12,205 bases of DNA. Origin: Thermodesulfobacteriota bacterium. Its GTDB lineage: Bacteria > Desulfobacterota > DSM-4660 > Desulfatiglandales > Desulfatiglandaceae. The notes beneath the pieces were generated by a model. The model was not told the origin of the DNA. It saw only the letters and a program-made list of their open reading frames with translations, and did no database searches. Made by a program: the position numbers and the translations under genes. This document shows positions 1 through 7,351 of the stretch, one piece after another (positions within the stretch are counted from its first letter, which is position 1; the number at the start of each line of letters is the position of its first letter). The stretch covers positions 1 through 12,205 of the forward strand of contig JANQDY010000246.1 of assembly GCA_028278625.1 (NCBI GenBank). The letters are read 5' to 3'.

Positions 1-18
1 CCTGTACCGCACCCGTTT

Positions 19-32
19 TGAGCAAATGCTCA
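19..32. promoter_or_regulatory. Perfect 6-bp-arm palindrome at the left edge
   Basis: TGAGCA-AA-TGCTCA is a perfect palindrome with a 2-bp centre, lying in the 147-bp gene-free stretch left of the isomerase gene. The symmetry suggests a dimeric regulator site for a gene beyond the left edge, but a short RNA hairpin or chance is possible. Nothing else is recognisable in bases 1-147, and I see no clear GC-rich terminator after the isomerase stop. An A-rich run at 105-119 would read as T-rich on the minus strand but has no good stem before it. Confidence 0.3.
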
Positions 33-147
33 TAATATCGGCTTGACCGCGTTCTGACTTTTTACGAGACCATCAAGGTTGGAATTTTGAAAAAGTTAGG
101 TCTTAATAAAAACAAAATGTATCCCTGCCAAACTGCGGATGTCCCCC

Positions 148-1143
148 CTATTCCGTGGAGAAGGCTTCGTCAAAGCCCCGGGCGGACGGGGGAAAATCGA
201 TGCCTTTCACAAAATCAACCGCCTCCCTGGCCCCGGCTTCCCGGTCCATGGCAGCGTCCTCCCACTCAACCGACAAGGGGCCGTCATACCCTATTTCATT
301 CAAGGCCCGAATGATCTCTTCAAAGTCCACCTCTCCCCTGCCCAGAGACCTGAAATCCCAACCGCGACCCGGGTTCCCGAAATCCAGATAGCTGCCTAAA
401 ATGCCGGAGGTACCGTCAAGGGTCACCTGGGCGTCTTTCATGTGCACATGGTAGATACGGTCGGGGAAGGTTCGAATGAATTTGACCGGATCAATCCCCT
501 GCCAAAGGAGATGGCTGGGATCAAAATTGAAACCGAAGGCCTCACGCCTTCCAATGGCATCCAAGGCCCGCTCAGCCGTGATGATATCGAAAGCGATCTC
601 GGTGGGATGGACTTCCAGGGCGAACCGAACCCCGTTTTCATCAAAAACATCCAGAATGGGGTGCCACATATCGCTGAAATACTTGAACCCCTCATCAATC
701 TGCTCCTTGGTCACCGCCGGAAAGGAATAGATGAGATGCCAAATGGAGGACCCCGTAAAACCGACCACCACCTTCAATCCCATATTCTTGGCGGATACGG
801 CGGTCTCTTTCATGGTTTTTACGGCCCAGGCCCGCTTCTTTTGCGCATCCCCCGCGCAGTCTTCAGGGGCAAAGGCATCGGACCTCTCATCGTCGTTGAG
901 ATCACAGACCAGTTGGCCGGCCAAATGGTGTGAAATGGCATACACCCCCAAGCCATTATCCTCAAGAATCTTCCGTTGGTTTTGGCAGTAGCCGGGGTCC
1001 GAAGCCCCCCGCGCGGGATCAAAATGATCGCCCCAACAGGCCAGTTCAAGTCCGTTGTACCCCCATCCGGCGGCTTTTTCAGCCAATTCCGTAAGGGGAA
1101 GATCTGCCCATTGACCGGTAAACAGAGTGACGGGTCTCGCCAT
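148..1143 (-). CDS. Sugar phosphate isomerase/epimerase, xylose-isomerase-like TIM barrel
   Basis: The 331-residue protein belongs to the AP_endonuc_2 / xylose-isomerase-like TIM-barrel superfamily, cytosolic metal enzymes that isomerise or epimerise sugars and inositol derivatives. The metal-site pattern is visible: EVHPTE (Glu177, His179), FNFDPSH (Asp208, His211), HVHMKD (His232, His234, Asp237) and SVEWED (Glu293). The substrate cannot be read from sequence. It is the last gene of a leftward series, 31 nt behind the Gfo/Idh/MocA gene, and this pairing of a TIM-barrel isomerase with an NAD(P)-dependent sugar oxidoreductase is common in inositol, hexose and uncommon-sugar catabolism. The start is fixed by AAGGAGG, 7 nt before the ATG. 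The length is slightly above the usual 270-310 because of an insert around residues 240-268 and a short C-terminal tail. Family assignment is firm; the exact reaction is unknown. Confidence 0.9.
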   Translation of the reverse strand: MARPVTLFTGQWADLPLTELAEKAAGWGYNGLELACWGDHFDPARGASDPGYCQNQRKILEDNGLGVYAISHHLAGQLVCDLNDDERSDAFAPEDCAGDAQKKRAWAVKTMKETAVSAKNMGLKVVVGFTGSSIWHLIYSFPAVTKEQIDEGFKYFSDMWHPILDVFDENGVRFALEVHPTEIAFDIITAERALDAIGRREAFGFNFDPSHLLWQGIDPVKFIRTFPDRIYHVHMKDAQVTLDGTSGILGSYLDFGNPGRGWDFRSLGRGEVDFEEIIRALNEIGYDGPLSVEWEDAAMDREAGAREAVDFVKGIDFPPSARGFDEAFSTE

Positions 1144-1174
1144 TAGGATACCTCCTTTTTGAATGGATAAGAAA

Positions 1175-2341
1175 TCATTGATACTGCTTCATTTTGTACC
1201 ATTTCAAATCGCTGTTGCTGCTTTCAACGGCCGATTCGATAAATGCCAGTCCCCTTGCTCCGTCAATGGCGGTGGGGAAATCCAGTTCCAGTGGCGTGGG
1301 AGCATTGCCGAGCATCCTCGCCCGCATGGTGTCGGTGGCATTGCCGTAGATATTGGCAAAGGCCTCGATAAAGGCCTCCGGATGACCGGGGGGAAGGCGC
1401 GTGGCCCTCTGGGCCGCTTCACACAGATAACCGTTTCCCCGCCTCAGAAGCTTGGCCGGGGCGTCATTGGTCCTGAACCACAGGTAATTGGGCTCTTCCT
1501 GATGCCATTCGAGGGCCCCTTCTGTTCCGTATACCCGGATCCTCAGATTGTTTTCGTCTCCGGCCGAAAACTGGGATGCATAGAGAATGCCGCAGGCATC
1601 CTTTTCAAGGTGCAACAGAATATTGCCGTCATTATCCAGGGGTCGGTCCAGGATGCTCTTTAGGTCGGCACACATTTCCGTAATTTCAAGGCCCGTTATG
1701 TAGTGGGCGAGATTTTCGCAGTGGGAACCGATATCGCCGATGCAATTGGAAACACCGGACCTTTGGGGATCCGTTCTCCAGGCGGCCTGTTTCTGTCCTT
1801 CCGCCTCGAGGGGCGTGAGCAGCCACCCCTGGGGATACTCAACAACGATTTTCAGGATATCCCCAATGTCCCCCTTTTGGACCATGTGACGGGCCTGCTT
1901 GACCATGGGGTAGCCGGTATAATTGTGGGTCAGGGCAAATACGATTCCCGATTCATGGACGATCTTGACCAGTTCCTTGGCCTGGGCCAGCGAATAGGTC
2001 ATGGGTTTGTCGCAAACCACGTGAATCCCCGCCTCGGCAAAGGCTTTGGCGATGGCAAAATGCATATGGTTGGGGGTGACGATGGAAACAAAGTCGATCT
2101 TCTCGCCCTGGGGCAGTTTCAGTTCCTGTTCCAGCATTTCCTCCCAGGCGCCGTAGGATCTTTCTTCCGGAAGGAACAGCCCCCTGGCGGAAGCCTTGGC
2201 CTTTTCAGGGTTGGCCGAGAGGGCCCCGGCCACAAAATCCACCTTCCCGTCCATCAGAGCGGCACTTCGATGCACGCTGCCGATAAATGCATCATCTCCG
2301 CCACCCACCATCCCCATCTTCAGTTTCCTGTCAAGTCCCAT
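1175..2341 (-). CDS. Gfo/Idh/MocA family NAD(P)-dependent oxidoreductase
   Basis: The 388-residue protein has the two-domain layout of glucose-fructose oxidoreductase / inositol dehydrogenase enzymes, which oxidise or reduce a hydroxyl of a sugar, cyclitol or derivative with NAD(P). The N-terminal Rossmann fold starts with GMVGGG (10-15) and includes the SIVTPN segment (86-91). The family Lys-Pro motif is present as CDKP (110-113), with Lys112 the expected catalytic lysine. GDIGSH (202-207) supplies the conserved Asp and His of the substrate site. The C-terminal sheet domain ends near residue 380. AAGGAG lies 5 nt before the ATG. It sits 51 nt after xylA and 31 nt before the isomerase on the same strand, so co-transcription is likely. 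The opening GGGDDAFIG, in place of the common GxGxxG, resembles a subgroup of sugar dehydrogenases. The substrate is unknown. Confidence 0.93.
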   Translation of the reverse strand: MGLDRKLKMGMVGGGDDAFIGSVHRSAALMDGKVDFVAGALSANPEKAKASARGLFLPEERSYGAWEEMLEQELKLPQGEKIDFVSIVTPNHMHFAIAKAFAEAGIHVVCDKPMTYSLAQAKELVKIVHESGIVFALTHNYTGYPMVKQARHMVQKGDIGDILKIVVEYPQGWLLTPLEAEGQKQAAWRTDPQRSGVSNCIGDIGSHCENLAHYITGLEITEMCADLKSILDRPLDNDGNILLHLEKDACGILYASQFSAGDENNLRIRVYGTEGALEWHQEEPNYLWFRTNDAPAKLLRRGNGYLCEAAQRATRLPPGHPEAFIEAFANIYGNATDTMRARMLGNAPTPLELDFPTAIDGARGLAFIESAVESSNSDLKWYKMKQYQ

Positions 2342-2392
2342 GGCATCTCCTTATGGTTGCAGATAACGTTTCGTTCCTCTCAAAATGTCTCA

Positions 2393-3706
2393 TCAGAAAT
2401 AGGACATGAAAATCCCTTCAAGCATCTCCTGACGGCCGCTTTTGGGGGCAGGCTCTCCATTTGCCAGAACCCACTCTTCGAGGGAATCAAAACTCGCCTC
2501 CCCTTCCATGATCTTCTTCCCCAAACCTTCCGTGTAGCTCCCGTAACGCTCTTCCAGAAAACCGGTCAATAGGCCGTCTTCCAATATCTCCTGGGCGGCC
2601 AAAAGCCCTCTGGCAAATGCATCCATGCTCCCGATATGGGCATAGAAAAGATCCACGGAATCAAAGGATCCCCTTCGGGGTTTGGCATCAAAATTGAGCC
2701 CCCCTTTCCCGAGCCCTCCCTGACCCAGCACCACGAGCATGGCTTTTGCGCAAGCGGCCGGATCCGTTGAAAACTGGTCCGTGTCCCATCCCAAAAGTGT
2801 GTCCCCGATATTGGCATCGATGCTTCCCAGCTTGCTGCTCATGGATGCGACGGTCAACTCATGCTCAAAGGAGTGGCCCGCCAGGGTCGCATGGTTTGCT
2901 TCCACATTCAGCTTGAAATAATCCCACAGGTCATATTCCCGAAGAAACCCCAAGACCGTGGCCGCATCAAAGTCATACTGATGCTTCGTCGGTTCTTTCG
3001 GTTTCGGCTCAATCAGGAACTGTCCTTCAAAACCGATCTTCTTCGCGTAATCCACCGCCATATGGAAGAATCGGGCCAGTTGCTCCTGCTCCCTTTTCAT
3101 GTCCGTGTTGAGCAGCGTTTCATACCCTTCCCTGCCGCCCCAGAAAACGTAGTTGTCACCGCCCAGGGCTTTGGTTGCGGAGATGGCGTGTTTGACCTGG
3201 GCCGCCGCATAGGCAAAGACGTGGGGGTCCGGGTTGGTTGCGGCACCGTGGGCATAGCGGGAATGCCCGAAAAGGTTGGCGGTTCCCCAAAGCAACTGGA
3301 TACCGGTCTCCTTCTGAAGCGTTACCGCCTTTTCAACCATTGTCTCAAGATTCCCGCACGATTCGGAAAACGTCTCCCCTTCAGGGGCCAGGTCCCGGTC
3401 ATGGAAGCAATAAAAGGGAACGCCCAGTTTTCCCGCGAATTCAAAGGCGGCGCAAAGGGCGTTTTCAGCCTTTTCCATGGGCGTGCGCCCTTTGTTCCAG
3501 GGTCTTTCAAACGTCTCCGACCCAAAAGGATCCATACCCCTGCCCATGAAAGTATGCCAGTAGGCAACGGAAAATCTCAAGTGATCCCGCATGGATTTTT
3601 GCCCCACCGTTTTATCGGGATCGTAGTACTTAAACGCCAGGGGGTTTTTTGAATCAGGCCCTTCATAAGGAATGCTATCTTGAATCTCCGGAAAGAACGC
3701 TTTCAT
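2393..3706 (-). CDS. xylA: Xylose isomerase, class II
   Basis: XylA converts D-xylose to D-xylulose (and D-glucose to D-fructose) with two divalent metal ions in the cytosol. From the chosen start the protein has 437 residues, the normal length for class II enzymes, which carry an N-terminal extension compared with class I. The active site is complete: FHDRD (catalytic His102, Asp105), [24 protein letters not shown], the metal ligand in [28 protein letters not shown], the Asp ligands of DANIGD and GWDTDQF, and [12 protein letters not shown] chose the ATG at 3706 because GGAG lies 6 nt upstream; the reading frame also allows a TTG six codons earlier. It is the first gene of the leftward operon. 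No xylulokinase, xylose transporter or XylR-type regulator adjoins it, so its substrate in this host may be another aldose. Confidence 0.96.
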   Translation of the reverse strand: MKAFFPEIQDSIPYEGPDSKNPLAFKYYDPDKTVGQKSMRDHLRFSVAYWHTFMGRGMDPFGSETFERPWNKGRTPMEKAENALCAAFEFAGKLGVPFYCFHDRDLAPEGETFSESCGNLETMVEKAVTLQKETGIQLLWGTANLFGHSRYAHGAATNPDPHVFAYAAAQVKHAISATKALGGDNYVFWGGREGYETLLNTDMKREQEQLARFFHMAVDYAKKIGFEGQFLIEPKPKEPTKHQYDFDAATVLGFLREYDLWDYFKLNVEANHATLAGHSFEHELTVASMSSKLGSIDANIGDTLLGWDTDQFSTDPAACAKAMLVVLGQGGLGKGGLNFDAKPRRGSFDSVDLFYAHIGSMDAFARGLLAAQEILEDGLLTGFLEERYGSYTEGLGKKIMEGEASFDSLEEWVLANGEPAPKSGRQEMLEGIFMSYF

Positions 3707-3727
3707 CTTTGACTCCGCCTTCAACGA

Positions 3728-3757
3728 TTGATATTATTTATGATTATAGGCTAAAAT
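3728..3757 (+). promoter_or_regulatory. Candidate sigma70 promoter for the larA-like gene
   Basis: TTGATA (3728-3733, 5/6) and TAAAAT (3752-3757, 5/6) are separated by 18 bp. The predicted start of transcription near 3764 would give an untranslated leader of about 50 nt before the ATG at 3813. The -10 box overlaps that of the oppositely oriented xylA promoter, so the two transcripts should compete or share control. Confidence 0.5.
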
Positions 3758-3784
3758 CGTACCTAAATTCCCTAATTGGGTCAA
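3756..3784 (-). promoter_or_regulatory. Candidate sigma70 promoter for the xylA operon
   Basis: On the minus strand TTGACC (3779-3784, 5/6 to consensus) is followed after 17 bp by TACGAT (3756-3761, 4/6), about 50 bp before the xylA start. A perfect TATAAT also occurs on this strand at 3743-3748 but lacks a good -35. The -10 box overlaps the -10 box of the opposing larA promoter. The near-palindrome CCCTAATTGGG (3770-3780) touches the -35 and could be an operator. All of this is pattern reading. Confidence 0.4.
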
Positions 3785-3876
3785 GGCAAAACAAAGCACC
3801 GTAAGAGATGAAATGAACACGGATTTAAGAGATACCCCTTTTCTATTCAAGGGCAAAACAAAGCACCCTTTTGCCC
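3785..3876 (+). repeat. 16-bp direct repeat and hairpin around the larA start
   Basis: GGCAAAACAAAGCACC occurs exactly at 3785-3800 in the leader and again at 3852-3867 inside the coding region, 67 bp apart. Both copies are preceded by TCAAG or TCAAGG. The second copy belongs to a hairpin: GGGCAAAA (3851-3858), 10-nt loop, TTTTGCCC (3869-3876), a perfect 8-bp stem. The GGCAAAA of the first copy could pair with the same TTTTGCC, placing the start codon in the loop, so two exclusive mRNA folds are possible. The spacing is not a multiple of three, so this is not a duplicated coding segment. Confidence 0.6.
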
Positions 3877-5141
3877 TGCCCCAGGGCTGGATTGTAGAGC
3901 GGCACACCCGGTTTTCCGAAACCACTTCCATGGCGCACGTCCCTGATCTCGTCAAAAGTGCACTGGCAAAACCCATTGGCAGCAAGCCCCTTTCCGGGCT
4001 GGCTCAAAAAGGGTTGCCCGTGGCGATTATCGTAGATGATCCGGCCAGGGCAACACCTGTTGCGGAAATACTACCGCCCCTTTTGGAGGAACTGGGCCAC
4101 GCCGGCGTGGCCCCTCAGGATATCGCCATTGTCGTGGCCCTTGGAACCCATCGGTTTGCGTCTCAAAAGGAGCTGGAAGCAAAAATCGGAAAAGAAGTAC
4201 TTGAGCAATATCGAGTGATTCAACATGACTGTCATTCAAAGGACCTGATCTCCATCGGGCATCTTGAAACCGGCGGCCAGGTGGCCATCGACCCCACCGT
4301 GGCCCGGGCAGGGCTCAAAATCGGCATCGGCTCCATCTTTCCCCACCCCATGAACGGGTTCGGGGGCGGCGCCAAAATTCTCTTTCCAGGCGTGGCCGAT
4401 TTCGCCTCCATCAGTGAGCATCATTTCCATTACACACCTGAGCCGGGATGCGTTCTGGGACATACCGACACCAATCCCTTTTACAGGGAAGTCTGCCGCA
4501 TGGCCGAGGCGGCGGGTCTTGACTTTATCATCAACGGCGTCTTCGATCCCAGGGAGCGGGTGGTGGACGTGGTGGCCGGCCACTATGAAAGGGCCCACCA
4601 GGAGGGGATTTTAAGAAGCAAGGAGAACTACGGCTTTGGGTTTGACAAACCGGCCGATATCACCCTGGTCTCGGCCGAACCGTACGATGAAGGCCCCCAG
4701 CTCATGAAACCGATCATCCCCGCGTCTTTAATGACCACCAAGCCCGGCGGAACCGTCATCCTGCTGGCCCGATGCCCCGGCCGGATGCCCGAGGCCATGC
4801 TTCAATCATTTGACGCGGTCTTTGAAAAAAAGCCCGTGCACGTGGGGCGGTTCGCGGTAAACGCCTTTAAAACCTCCCAGCTCATGGCCCCGGGCGCCAT
4901 CGATTTTAACTGCGCCATTTTCTTCGCCCTTGTCTGCCAAAGCCGCACCCGCGTCATCGTCGTTTCCGATGATCTGGATGAAAAATCCGTCAACCGCCTC
5001 GGTTTTACGTACGCACCCTCCCTTCAGGCGGCCATTGACCGGGTAGCTGAAAAACAGCCCCAAGCGACCGTCAATATCTTTCCCCTGGGGGGACTGCTCT
5101 TGCCCGTCATGCCCACTTTGAGCCGTTTGTATGATTTCTGA
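3813..5141 (+). CDS. larA: Nickel-dependent lactate racemase family (LarA-like, DUF2088) racemase/epimerase
   Basis: LarA enzymes use a covalently bound nickel-pincer nucleotide to invert the alpha-carbon of 2-hydroxy acids. The 442-residue protein has both LarA domains and the key residues: DDPARATP (Asp76, Arg79; substrate binding), ALGTHR (His113, catalytic in the family), HPMNGFGGGAKILFPG (His178, and Lys188, expected to hold the cofactor) and EHHFHYTP (the His ligand around 203-206). The length is close to the 424 residues of the Lactobacillus enzyme. LarA homologues act on lactate, malate, phenyllactate and aldonates. With xylA and sugar oxidoreductase genes next door, a sugar-acid substrate is as likely as lactate (inference). 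The cofactor-synthesis genes larB, larC and larE are not in the window. The ribosome binding site is weak (AAGAGATGAA just before the ATG) and the start lies between two copies of a 16-bp repeat. The gene symbol marks the family, not a proven lactate substrate. Confidence 0.9.
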   Translation: MNTDLRDTPFLFKGKTKHPFALPQGWIVERHTRFSETTSMAHVPDLVKSALAKPIGSKPLSGLAQKGLPVAIIVDDPARATPVAEILPPLLEELGHAGVAPQDIAIVVALGTHRFASQKELEAKIGKEVLEQYRVIQHDCHSKDLISIGHLETGGQVAIDPTVARAGLKIGIGSIFPHPMNGFGGGAKILFPGVADFASISEHHFHYTPEPGCVLGHTDTNPFYREVCRMAEAAGLDFIINGVFDPRERVVDVVAGHYERAHQEGILRSKENYGFGFDKPADITLVSAEPYDEGPQLMKPIIPASLMTTKPGGTVILLARCPGRMPEAMLQSFDAVFEKKPVHVGRFAVNAFKTSQLMAPGAIDFNCAIFFALVCQSRTRVIVVSDDLDEKSVNRLGFTYAPSLQAAIDRVAEKQPQATVNIFPLGGLLLPVMPTLSRLYDF

Positions 5142-5423
5142 TTATCCGTCCCCATGACCGCGCATTGAAATCTTTTAAAGAAAACCCTGAATTCATTTAT
5201 CATGATCTCAATCCACTTGCAGCATGACATCATGGAGGCATTATGCTGATCCGAACCTAAATTCGAACCGAAAACCATCCCAATCGATCGGCTAGCAGAA
5301 CTACATTGATTTTTTATATTGGCACTCGCCAAAATCCCTTGACTTTCTACATTCATTTCATCGAACATAGACCCAAATGTTATTTCCTTAACACCTATAT
5401 GGGGCTTTCGGAGAGATATTTTC
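5142..5423. other. 282-bp intergenic region between larA-like gene and AAA ATPase
   Basis: I see no gene I can support here and no strong terminator after the larA-like gene. It holds a short inverted repeat, CAGCAT (5220-5225) and ATGCTG (5243-5248) with a 17-nt spacer. It also holds CCTAAATTCGAACC (5256-5269), which resembles motifs in other gaps of this window, and a TTGACT (5339-5344) that could be a -35 box but has no good -10 behind it. GGAG lies 10 nt before the ATPase ATG. The minus strand is open through this stretch but without homology that I recognise. Confidence 0.5.
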
Positions 5424-6737
5424 ATGAAAAGATGGGTTGAAGCACAGATTCTATCGTGGATAGACGCGCCGCGACGCAAACCGTTGATGATTCGTGGGGC
5501 CCGACAGGTGGGAAAGACCTGGTTGGTGGAGGAAGTCTTGGCAAAACAGTTTGATTCCTTTGTCAAGATCGATCTGGAGAAGCGCCGGGACCTGCATCCC
5601 CACTTTGACGGGAACCTCGATCCCCGGACCATATTGAACTATCTGGAATTGGCCACTGAGAGAATTGTACCGGGCAACACGCTGCTCTTTCTGGATGAAA
5701 TCCAATCCTGTCCGAGAGCCATTATGGCATTGCGTTACTTCTACGAACAGATCCCCGGCCTTCACGTGGTTGCCGCCGGTTCATTCTTGGAGTTTGCCTT
5801 TGGCCAGATCTCCATCCCCGTCGGCCGTCTGCAGTATCTGCACCTCCATCCCATGACCTTTTACGAATACCTGCTCGCCATGGAAAAAACGGCCATGGCG
5901 GAGTACGTGCTCATCCCTCCGGGTGACGTAGATACGGGTTTACAGGAAATGATTCTTCGGGAATTGCGCAACTACTTTTTCGTGGGCGGCATGCCCGAAT
6001 GCATTAAAACCTTCCGAAATGCCGGTTCCATGCTGGAAGCCTTTCGGGTCCAATCTGAAATTCTGGAATCCTACCGTGATGATTTTTCCAAATATATGCC
6101 CAACATCGACCCCTCCTGCCTGGATGCGGTTTTACTGAACGTGGCCAGAAGCGTGGGCCATCAGTTGAAATACACTCGGCTGAACGCGGGTCATTCGGGA
6201 CAGACCAACCGAAAGGGATTGGAGTTGCTGGCAAAGGCCAGACTGATCCATAAAATTCCCGCCTGCGACCCTTCCGGCCTGCCGTTGGGGGCGACTGCCA
6301 ATCAGAAAAGATTCAAGGGAGCCATGCTGGACATCGGACTTCTGCAACGACTCTGTCAGGTGCCTGCCGAACTGGAATTGAAGCACGAAAATCTCCTGGC
6401 CATGTATCGAGGGAAACTTGCCGAACAGTTTGTGGCCCAGGAACTCCTGGCCTGGCACGGTTCCGAACTCTATTACTGGGCACGGGACGCCCGCGGCAGC
6501 AGCGCGGAAATCGATTACCTGGTGGTCCGCGACGGAAGGATCTACCCCGTGGAGGTGAAATCAGGCGCGGGAGGAAGTCTCAGAAGCCTTCATCTGATGC
6601 TTGAAAAATATCCAAATTGTCCAAAGGGACTGGTTCTCTACAGCGGGTCGTACAAGGATCTACCCGACCAAAAACTGACCTTTCTGCCCCTTTACAGTGT
6701 GGCGACCATCGGGGACCCACGGCCGTCCGTTGTTTGA
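5424..6737 (+). CDS. AAA family ATPase with C-terminal DUF4143 domain
   Basis: The 437-residue protein is a typical solitary P-loop ATPase of the AAA_14/DUF4143 group, whose cellular role is poorly known. Walker A is GARQVGKTW (25-33), Walker B ends in LLFLDEIQ (87-94), and AAGS (117-120) is the sensor-like strand. VGRLQYLHLHPMTFYEYL (133-150) is the conserved block that follows in this family. The DUF4143 part begins near residue 200. It ends in a restriction-endonuclease-like motif: Glu335 in KLAEQFVAQEL, AEIDYLV (Glu362, Asp364) and VEVKSG (Glu377, Lys379), which matches the PD-(D/E)xK pattern. Nuclease activity is not shown for the family and is only a possibility. A GGAG lies 10 nt before the ATG. 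It has no obvious operon partner. Genes like this are widely scattered and often transferred between bacteria and archaea. Confidence 0.92.
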   Translation: MKRWVEAQILSWIDAPRRKPLMIRGARQVGKTWLVEEVLAKQFDSFVKIDLEKRRDLHPHFDGNLDPRTILNYLELATERIVPGNTLLFLDEIQSCPRAIMALRYFYEQIPGLHVVAAGSFLEFAFGQISIPVGRLQYLHLHPMTFYEYLLAMEKTAMAEYVLIPPGDVDTGLQEMILRELRNYFFVGGMPECIKTFRNAGSMLEAFRVQSEILESYRDDFSKYMPNIDPSCLDAVLLNVARSVGHQLKYTRLNAGHSGQTNRKGLELLAKARLIHKIPACDPSGLPLGATANQKRFKGAMLDIGLLQRLCQVPAELELKHENLLAMYRGKLAEQFVAQELLAWHGSELYYWARDARGSSAEIDYLVVRDGRIYPVEVKSGAGGSLRSLHLMLEKYPNCPKGLVLYSGSYKDLPDQKLTFLPLYSVATIGDPRPSVV

Positions 6738-6781
6738 AGCCCCGTTGCATCAAGAAAGAGGGGGGCAGGTATCAGGGTGCA

Positions 6782-6816
6782 GTTGTCAGTGTTCCTGCAC
6801 ACTGAATCCTGACAAC
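6782..6816. repeat. Nested inverted repeats downstream of the ATPase
   Basis: GTTGTCAG (6782-6789) is perfectly complementary to CTGACAAC (6809-6816), and inside it TCAGTGT (6786-6792) pairs with ACACTGA (6799-6805) across a 6-nt loop. The two stems share TCAG, so they are alternatives. There is no T-run after it, so it is not a typical intrinsic terminator, though it could protect or end the ATPase transcript. The 149-bp gap from 6738 to 6886 holds nothing else I recognise. Confidence 0.5.
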
Positions 6817-6886
6817 CTGACGAAATCATCCAATCCTCGGCAAATCCCAGCAAGACTTCAAGCCCTCAGTTCCTAAATCCTTTCAC

Positions 6887-7105
6887 CTATTGCCCTTCCA
6901 CCGCCCCCATGAACCGATCGCGGATGTAGACCGGTGATAGCGGGATCGGTTTTAAGGGGGGACTGCCGGGAGCCACGTGAATGATCTCTTTGTCCTCTCT
7001 TATGAGGCGCACAAGTTCCGCGGAGAGCTTGCAGGGGACGGTAACGAAAAAGTCGGCACCGTTACCTTTCAGGCCTTCCAGCAGGCGTTTACTGACCGAT
7101 GACAT
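6887..7105 (-). pseudogene. Internally deleted ComD/ComE-like decarboxylase remnant
   Basis: The 72-residue frame opens with GADFFVTVPCKLSAELVRLI and EDKEIIHV, which resembles the N-terminus of the alpha subunit of sulfopyruvate / phosphonopyruvate decarboxylase (ComD), a thiamine-diphosphate enzyme. The block expected next, an REEEG-type motif and the rest of the pyrimidine-binding domain, is absent. The frame goes straight to PLKPIPLSPVYIRDRFM, which resembles the extreme C-terminus of the beta (ComE) half. The simplest reading is one large in-frame deletion of a comDE or fused gene, leaving the ends. The start at 7105 is supported by GGAGG, 8 nt upstream; the frame runs further upstream only into an intergenic repeat. 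The remnant cannot bind thiamine diphosphate because both cofactor regions are gone. It may still be translated. The family assignment is from memory of conserved motifs and needs a search. Confidence 0.5.
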
Positions 7106-7173
7106 ACGGAATTCCTCCAGAGGCGGCTTCCATACAAGCAAGAGCCTTAAGACTACAACGACATTTATTCGTG

Positions 7174-7254
7174 CGTCATTCCGGCAAAAGCCGGAATCCA
7201 TTAACGGTTCAGTGGGTTACATGTTCTGGATGCCGGATCAAGTCCGGCATGACG
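7174..7254. repeat. 81-bp composite element of two related hairpins
   Basis: The left part (7174-7200) starts CGTCATTCCGG and folds on itself through CCGGC and GCCGG before ATCCA. The right part (7227-7254), read in reverse, starts CGTCATGCCGG, folds through GCCGGA and TCCGGC, and also ends in ATCCA. The ends are therefore terminal inverted repeats (CGTCAT...ATGACG), each of which is also a hairpin. This matches a type of dispersed intergenic palindromic element known from many proteobacterial genomes. It is probably non-autonomous. It lies between the decarboxylase remnant and the toxin-antitoxin operon. Confidence 0.75.
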
Positions 7255-7351
7255 ATGGAAATTTGGCTTCTCCAGACGAAAAGGTCTTTTTCTTAGAGAA
7301 GAATCATATGCAACAGGCGCTCATGGGTCAAGGGAAATGGGAGTAAGGACC

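Noticed and set aside
442..933. A 163-codon plus-strand frame within the isomerase gene.
   Set aside because: Antisense shadow of a well-supported gene with intact metal-site motifs.
1703..2572. A 289-codon plus-strand frame antisense to the oxidoreductase and xylA.
   Set aside because: It covers a gene with full family motifs on the other strand; the length reflects codon bias of that gene.
2861..3652. A 263-codon plus-strand frame antisense to xylA.
   Set aside because: xylA has a complete active site and normal length; the antisense product has no family features.
5024..5632. A 202-codon minus-strand frame spanning the larA-ATPase gap and both gene ends.
   Set aside because: About half of it is antisense to two firmly identified genes, it has no recognisable domain, and its middle part shows no convincing start site or protein-like pattern.
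7106..7201. A 32-residue upstream extension of the decarboxylase remnant.
   Set aside because: It starts inside the hairpin element, and GGAGG marks the ATG at 7105.
6981..7346. A plus-strand frame of 121 codons running through the two-hairpin element.
   Set aside because: Part of it is translated repeat sequence and the rest is antisense to the decarboxylase remnant.
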